Assembly: GCA_050298555.1 (NCBI GenBank)
Contig: JBNKUL010000082.1
Location: 1-27,461, forward strand
From: JAPHSX01 sp050298555
Lineage (GTDB): Bacteria > Pseudomonadota > Gammaproteobacteria > Thiohalomonadales > Thiohalomonadaceae
Length of the DNA: 27,461 bases
Direction: 5' to 3'
Part shown: positions 23,817 through 27,461 of the stretch, one piece after another
Numbering within the stretch: position 1 is the stretch's first letter
Layout of the letters: the number at the start of each line of letters is the position of its first letter
Translations under genes and position numbers: made by a program
The notes under the pieces: model-generated
Database searches by the model: none
What the model saw: the letters and a program-made list of their open reading frames with translations, nothing else
Told to the model about the DNA's origin: nothing

Positions 23817-24334
23817 AACGGGTGACGATAGGCGAGGGCTTCAAACACCAACCATCATGGAAGGTCTACCTTGGGGTACCGCTGATCTATATCCCCCTCC
23901 TGTTCACCGCGCCCTTCACCCTGCTTGGCGTGCTGCTGGTACGGATACATTTACGCTTTATGGGTGCGAGCGGGCTGCGCAGCTACTGGGACTTCGTCCC
24001 CGCCTGGATATCGCATCGCTACCGCTACGACGATCAAATCACCTATAAAACCGGCGCCCACTGGTTCGCGCCCAGGCGCTATCGCATTTACTGGATCTTC
24101 AACTGCAAGATCTACTGCCCGCTCAGTGTTGCCCTGTTCCGCTACCTCGCCTACCTGGTAATGGTGGTGGAGAACTGGTGGTGTCCCTTTGATCACGAAA
24201 AGAAAGGTGACTATGTTGAAGGGGCGATAGACAACTCCTACTGGCACCTGCAACCGCAGGAGCAGGAGTTGCTCCACCCCGATGACCGGGAGAATCCGAT
24301 CTGGAACCAGGATGAGGCGGATACACCGGAGTGA
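23813..24334 (+). CDS. Membrane-associated hypothetical protein coupled to the YihY gene
   Basis: A 173-residue protein that I do not recognise. It has a basic N-terminus, a long hydrophobic stretch (about 19-46, VYLGVPLIYIPLLFTAPFTLLGVLLVRIHL), an aromatic-rich middle with many Tyr/Trp/Arg (LRSYWDFVPAWISHRYRYDDQ; RYRIYWIFNCKIYCPLSVALFRYLAYLVMVVENWWCPF) containing a second possible membrane segment (about 100-122), and an acidic soluble tail with HPDDRENPIWNQDE. Three cysteines (about 100, 104 and 126) flank the second hydrophobic segment. The ATG at 23813 overlaps the YihY-type stop, with GGGGAG upstream. A partnership with the YihY-like protein is suggested by coupling only. Confidence 0.7.
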   Translation: MKRVTIGEGFKHQPSWKVYLGVPLIYIPLLFTAPFTLLGVLLVRIHLRFMGASGLRSYWDFVPAWISHRYRYDDQITYKTGAHWFAPRRYRIYWIFNCKIYCPLSVALFRYLAYLVMVVENWWCPFDHEKKGDYVEGAIDNSYWHLQPQEQELLHPDDRENPIWNQDEADTPE

Positions 24335-24373
24335 TCACCACACTCCCAACCGAATGACCATACGGAGAGAGCG

Positions 24374-25597
24374 ATGAAACCCATTCAGATCGACCTGAGA
24401 CAGGCCATCTACGCCCTCACCGACGCCCTCGACCTGGTGGGCGTCGATGAGGTGGGGCATGGCAAGCGTGTCGGCGTAATGGCCGCCGAGTGCGCCAGGA
24501 TGCTGCCATTGAGCAGCGAGGCGCAGAGCAAACTGTTTCACGCCGCACTGCTGCACGACTGCGGCGTCTCATCAACACGGGTGCACCAGCACCTGGTCGA
24601 GGAGATGGAGTGGGAGCAGGCGGACCTGCACTGCCAGATCGGGCATGATCTGCTGAGTTCATTTGACGCCCTCGCCCCGCTGGCCCCGGTGATTCGCTAC
24701 CACCATACCCGTTGGCAGGATCTCAAGTACGCCGATATCGCCGAAGAGGACGCCCTGTTCGCCAACCTGATCTTCCTCGTCGACCGCGTCGACGCGCTTA
24801 CCGCACCGCACTACGGCAAGGACCTGCTGCTGGCAAACAAGGCGATACGCCAACGCATCGACAACTACCGAGACATCCTCTTCGCCCCCCAGCTGGTCGA
24901 CGCCTTTATGCAGGCCTCCGCCGCCGAGGCGTACTGGCTCACCCTCGAGTCGCCACACCTTGAGCGTTACCTGTTCGATATGGAGCGCAAGCATGAGGCG
25001 CAATTTATCGGCTTCAAGGATATCAAGCAGTTGGCGCAGATCTTTGCCCATATCGTCGATGCCAAGAGCCGCTTCACCGCCGAACACTCCCGTGGAGTGG
25101 CCAGCCTGGCACGCTACCTTGGCGAACAGACGGGGCTAGCGGAAATGCAGTGCGAGAAGATCGAGGTGGCCGGCCTGCTGCACGACCTGGGCAAACTGAA
25201 GATCCCCGACGAGGTGCTGGACAAACCGGCGGCCTTGAATGACTACGATCGCTCCATCATGCTGCGCCACAGCTTCGAGTCCTACCAGATCCTGCGCCGC
25301 ATTGATGGACTGGAGGAGATCGCCCTGTGGGCCGCCTATCACCACGAGATGCCCGCCGGTAACGGCTACCCCTTCCACGCCAGCTCGGTTGAGTTGAGCA
25401 GTGAGGCACGCATCATCGCCGTGGCCGATGTGTTCCAGGCGCTGGCGCAGGAGCGCCCCTATCGCAAACCGCTCGCACCCGCTGAGATCCTCACCATCCT
25501 GGAGGAGCTGGTGCAGCAGGGGCACCTCGATGCCGAGATCGTCTCACTGGTTGCCAACGACCTGGAGCAGTGCTGGCGCATGGCAACCCTGGCCTGA
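24374..25597 (+). CDS. Tandem HD-domain protein with C-terminal HD-GYP (cyclic dinucleotide phosphodiesterase-like)
   Basis: A 407-residue soluble protein with two HD modules. The first (about 20-145) keeps a full metal set: H29, H61-D62, H90, H110-H111 and D137, but no GYP motif. The second (about 225-380) is HD-GYP: H238, H270-D271 with K274 (HDLGK), H299, H323-H324-E325, GYP at 331-333, and D352 in VADVFQAL. The usual HHExxDGxGYP reads HHEMPAGNGYP, so the Asp is Ala. HD-GYP enzymes hydrolyse c-di-GMP or 3'3'-cGAMP. The layout recalls Vibrio cholerae V-cGAP1, where as I recall an N-terminal HD domain adds 5'-nucleotidase activity. Start ATG 24374 has CGGAGAGAG upstream. Converges on the GGDEF gene with a 56-base gap. 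Confidence 0.88.
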   Translation: MKPIQIDLRQAIYALTDALDLVGVDEVGHGKRVGVMAAECARMLPLSSEAQSKLFHAALLHDCGVSSTRVHQHLVEEMEWEQADLHCQIGHDLLSSFDALAPLAPVIRYHHTRWQDLKYADIAEEDALFANLIFLVDRVDALTAPHYGKDLLLANKAIRQRIDNYRDILFAPQLVDAFMQASAAEAYWLTLESPHLERYLFDMERKHEAQFIGFKDIKQLAQIFAHIVDAKSRFTAEHSRGVASLARYLGEQTGLAEMQCEKIEVAGLLHDLGKLKIPDEVLDKPAALNDYDRSIMLRHSFESYQILRRIDGLEEIALWAAYHHEMPAGNGYPFHASSVELSSEARIIAVADVFQALAQERPYRKPLAPAEILTILEELVQQGHLDAEIVSLVANDLEQCWRMATLA

Positions 25598-25653
25598 CCC
25601 CCTCCATATCAGAAGGCTCTTAGCCCGGATAACGCGCTCCGCGGCTGTGCGCA

Positions 25654-26733
25654 TCAGGTAGCGGTAACGATACAGTCACGTCCACTGTTCTTGGCCTCAT
25701 ACAGCGCCGCATCGGCTCGCCTCTCCAGCGCGCTCAGGTCGGCGTCACGCCCCTCCGCCAAACAGGCGATTCCGATGCTGACGGTGATGTGGTGCTTCTC
25801 CCCGTCGATCTCATGCTCCATATCTCGCACACACTCCAGTATGCGCTCGCCGGAGATTTGCGCCTGCCGCAGGTCCGTCTCGAACAGCAGCAGGCCGAAC
25901 TCCTCACCCCCAAGCCTGCCGAAGATATCGCTCTTTCGAAGGCTGCTGTTTATCTGGTGCGAGAAGTTTCTTAGCACGATATCCCCCACATGGTGACCAT
26001 AGCTGTCATTGAGTTGCTTAAAGTGGTCGATATCGAACATCAGAAAGCTCAATGGCCTCCTGTTGCGCAACGCCGCCTCGACATATTTGTGCCCAAGCTC
26101 GCTAAAGGCGCGCCGGTTATAGATCCCGGTGAGGTCGTCTGTGGTCGCCAGCACCGCCAGCTCGCTGTTCTTCTGCTGCAGCTCCTCCTCATACAGATTG
26201 ACCTTGGCGCTGTAGGAGCTAACCATCACGCTACAGATAATCATGCTCAGGAGTATGGTATTCAGTCCCAGCGGCGAGACCCCCAGGCCCACTGTGGCGT
26301 GGACGACAACAATAATGAGCAGCGACAGGACGGTAGCCAGGTGGCCGGCAAAGCGCCCGATCAACATATACGAAAGAACGATGGTGAGCAGGAACCATAC
26401 CGCCCGGTACTCATCACCCGTTACCAACACCAGGGCCGCGGTAAAGATGGTGAAGGTGATGGCGAACATGCTGTAAGCGACGAGATAGTAGTAGCGCTTC
26501 GAGCGACGCAGCAGCTGCATCAGGCTCAGGGCAAGAAAGGAGAACAGGTATTCGACGAGGGAGAAGCGGCCCATATCGTGGTAACCCAGATCACTCAACA
26601 GGCCGAAGCTCAGTGTCGAAACGGCCGTAATCATCATCACCATATTGAGAAGCCGGTAACGGTGCTTGATGATGCTCTCCGCATCGGCGAACTTCAGGCC
26701 AGAGGTAAGGATATTTTCTAACAGGGAGGACAT
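25654..26733 (-). CDS. Membrane-bound diguanylate cyclase (GGDEF)
   Basis: A 359-residue inner-membrane protein. An N-terminal sensor of about six hydrophobic segments (about 28-172) has no obvious named domain. A short coiled-coil linker (YEEELQQKNSELAVLATTDD, 181-200) leads to a GGDEF domain (about 196-357). The active-site motif is GGEEF (275-279), a functional variant. The RxxD inhibitory site RKSD (266-269) lies at the normal five-residue distance, so feedback inhibition by c-di-GMP is expected. DLTGIYNRRAF and FDIDHFKQLNDSYGHHVGD are the standard nucleotide and metal-binding stretches. It makes c-di-GMP from two GTP. It faces the HD-GYP gene tail to tail, so they are not co-transcribed. 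The ribosome-binding site is weak. Confidence 0.92.
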   Translation of the reverse strand: MSSLLENILTSGLKFADAESIIKHRYRLLNMVMMITAVSTLSFGLLSDLGYHDMGRFSLVEYLFSFLALSLMQLLRRSKRYYYLVAYSMFAITFTIFTAALVLVTGDEYRAVWFLLTIVLSYMLIGRFAGHLATVLSLLIIVVVHATVGLGVSPLGLNTILLSMIICSVMVSSYSAKVNLYEEELQQKNSELAVLATTDDLTGIYNRRAFSELGHKYVEAALRNRRPLSFLMFDIDHFKQLNDSYGHHVGDIVLRNFSHQINSSLRKSDIFGRLGGEEFGLLLFETDLRQAQISGERILECVRDMEHEIDGEKHHITVSIGIACLAEGRDADLSALERRADAALYEAKNSGRDCIVTAT

Positions 26734-26829
26734 TGCCTTATCGTGAGGCCTTACTTGGCCTGCTCTTATTTCATTAATCGGCTCTTATTCTAGTTCCAAT
26801 ATCCAGATTCTGCACACTGGGAGCCTACC

Positions 26830-26857
26830 TTGCACCCATCATTCATGCGCCTAGAAT
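26830..26857 (+). promoter_or_regulatory. Candidate sigma-70 promoter for the DUF302 gene
   Basis: TTGCAC (26830-26835) and TAGAAT (26852-26857) are 16 bases apart, about 35 bases before the DUF302 ATG. The -10 lies inside a small dyad GCCTA-GAA-TAGGC (26849-26861). Confidence 0.45.
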
Positions 26858-26892
26858 AGGCTGTTAACAGTAACCAACAGCAGGGGATCGAG

Positions 26893-27461
26893 ATGCGAGC
26901 CATCACCAATTTACTAGCACTGATCGGTGTCATAGCCATCATCGCCGCCCTGACCCTCTACGGCCGAACACAGGGGGTCCTGGCCGAGTTCGACCCACAG
27001 GCCGCCGAGGTCTACAGCGAGCTGGCGCAGCGTATCATTGAATCCAGGAACGGTGCCGAGGCAACCGTGTGGAAGGTCCCGGTAGCGGAGGGCGTCACTG
27101 CCGCTGACGTAGAGGAGGCGATGAAGTTCGTGGCCAACGAACTCAACATCTCCAACGTCGGCGAGCTGCCCCTGTATAAGGACGTCGAGGCCAAAAGCGG
27201 CAAACCCTACCGCTTTGTGAAGATCTACATGTTCTGTAACTCCCTCACCGCGGCGATGATGCTCGACTACAGCGACGCCTTCTCCGCCTACCTCCCCTGC
27301 CGCGTCAGCCTGGTCGAGGACAAGAGCGGCAAGCTGTGGCTCTACGCCCTCAACATGGACCTGATGATTCACGGCGGCGAACCGCTACCGCAGGAGCTGA
27401 AGGAGGAGGCACTGCACGTCAAGGAGACCATCCTCGAGATCATGAAGCGCGGTGCCGCCGG
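26893..27461 (+). CDS. DUF302 domain protein with N-terminal anchor (3' end outside window)
   Basis: The first 189 codons of an open frame that runs off the window. The N-terminus has a membrane anchor or uncleaved signal (about 7-21, LLALIGVIAIIAALTLY). The DUF302-like domain follows: VEEAMKFVANELNISNVGELPLYKDVEAKSGKPYRFVKIYMFCNSLTAAMMLDYSDAFSAYLPCRVSLVEDKSGKLWLYALNMDLMIHGG. Two cysteines (in MFCN and LPCR) frame the family core. DUF302 proteins are frequent in sulfur-oxidising bacteria, but no enzymatic activity is established. The product is probably attached to the inner membrane with the domain in the periplasm. Start ATG 26893 follows CAGGGGATCGAG, with a plausible promoter upstream. 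The end and any fused domain cannot be seen. Confidence 0.82.
   Translation, partial: MRAITNLLALIGVIAIIAALTLYGRTQGVLAEFDPQAAEVYSELAQRIIESRNGAEATVWKVPVAEGVTAADVEEAMKFVANELNISNVGELPLYKDVEAKSGKPYRFVKIYMFCNSLTAAMMLDYSDAFSAYLPCRVSLVEDKSGKLWLYALNMDLMIHGGEPLPQELKEEALHVKETILEIMKRGAA

Noticed and set aside
25598..25653. TAGCCCGGAT followed by GC-rich sequence between the HD-GYP and GGDEF genes, like half of a known REP type
   Set aside because: The matching second arm (ATCCGGGCTA) is absent and no stable hairpin with a T-run is seen. It may be a decayed repeat but is too weak to annotate.

Overview
The window is ordinary chromosome from a GC-rich gammaproteobacterium. The block tsaD / rpsU-yqeY-dnaG-rpoD, with plsY and folB-folK beside it, has the arrangement found in Pseudomonas and Chromatiales-type genomes. 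The DsrE-family, DUF302, TauE/SafE and PPK2 proteins, together with several cyclic-dinucleotide enzymes, fit a sulfur-oxidising relative (Sedimenticola/Thiodiazotropha/Chromatiales type). That placement is inferred from gene content only.

Layout. 1-5.6 kb: the 3' end of a class I fructose-bisphosphate aldolase, then minus-strand genes for a CBS4-PAS-GGDEF-EAL protein overlapping a YchJ-like SEC-C protein, and a methyltransferase-uppP-TauE/SafE operon. 5.8-8.0 kb: a small unknown gene, a MidA-type methyltransferase and a pteridine reductase. 8.0-9.7 kb: a clearly AT-richer stretch with an orphan GspC-like (type II secretion) protein and a small cysteine-rich lipoprotein; this is the most foreign-looking part. 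9.7-13.6 kb: a YjdF/DUF2238 membrane protein, a GNAT-folK-folB operon, plsY and tsaD, with two palindromic repeats at gene ends. 13.6-18.4 kb: rpsU-yqeY-dnaG-rpoD, a strong terminator and a tRNA with a CAU anticodon (probably Ile2). 18.4-22.8 kb: an orphan PilO-like protein overlapping a histone-deacetylase-family enzyme, a secreted DsrE-like protein, a GNAT-YoaP fusion, and ppk2 translationally coupled to a 72-residue unknown protein. 22.9-27.5 kb: a YihY/BrkB membrane protein coupled to an unknown membrane protein, a tandem-HD (HD-GYP) protein, a membrane GGDEF protein, and the 5' part of a DUF302 protein.

How the genes work together. The core block supplies translation (S21, TsaD, tRNA), replication priming (DnaG) and housekeeping transcription (RpoD). 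FolB, FolK and the pteridine reductase serve pterin/folate metabolism. UppP and PlsY serve envelope lipids. Three cyclic-dinucleotide enzymes (GGDEF-EAL, tandem HD/HD-GYP, GGDEF) lie within 27 kb but in separate transcription units.

I see no CRISPR array, transposase, integrase or prophage genes. I also see no clear-cut new defence or biosynthetic system. The best leads are the AT-rich GspC-like/lipoprotein pair, the tandem-HD enzyme, the orphan PilO-like gene, two DnaA-box-like sites at the rpoD promoter, and two small proteins in coupled gene pairs.
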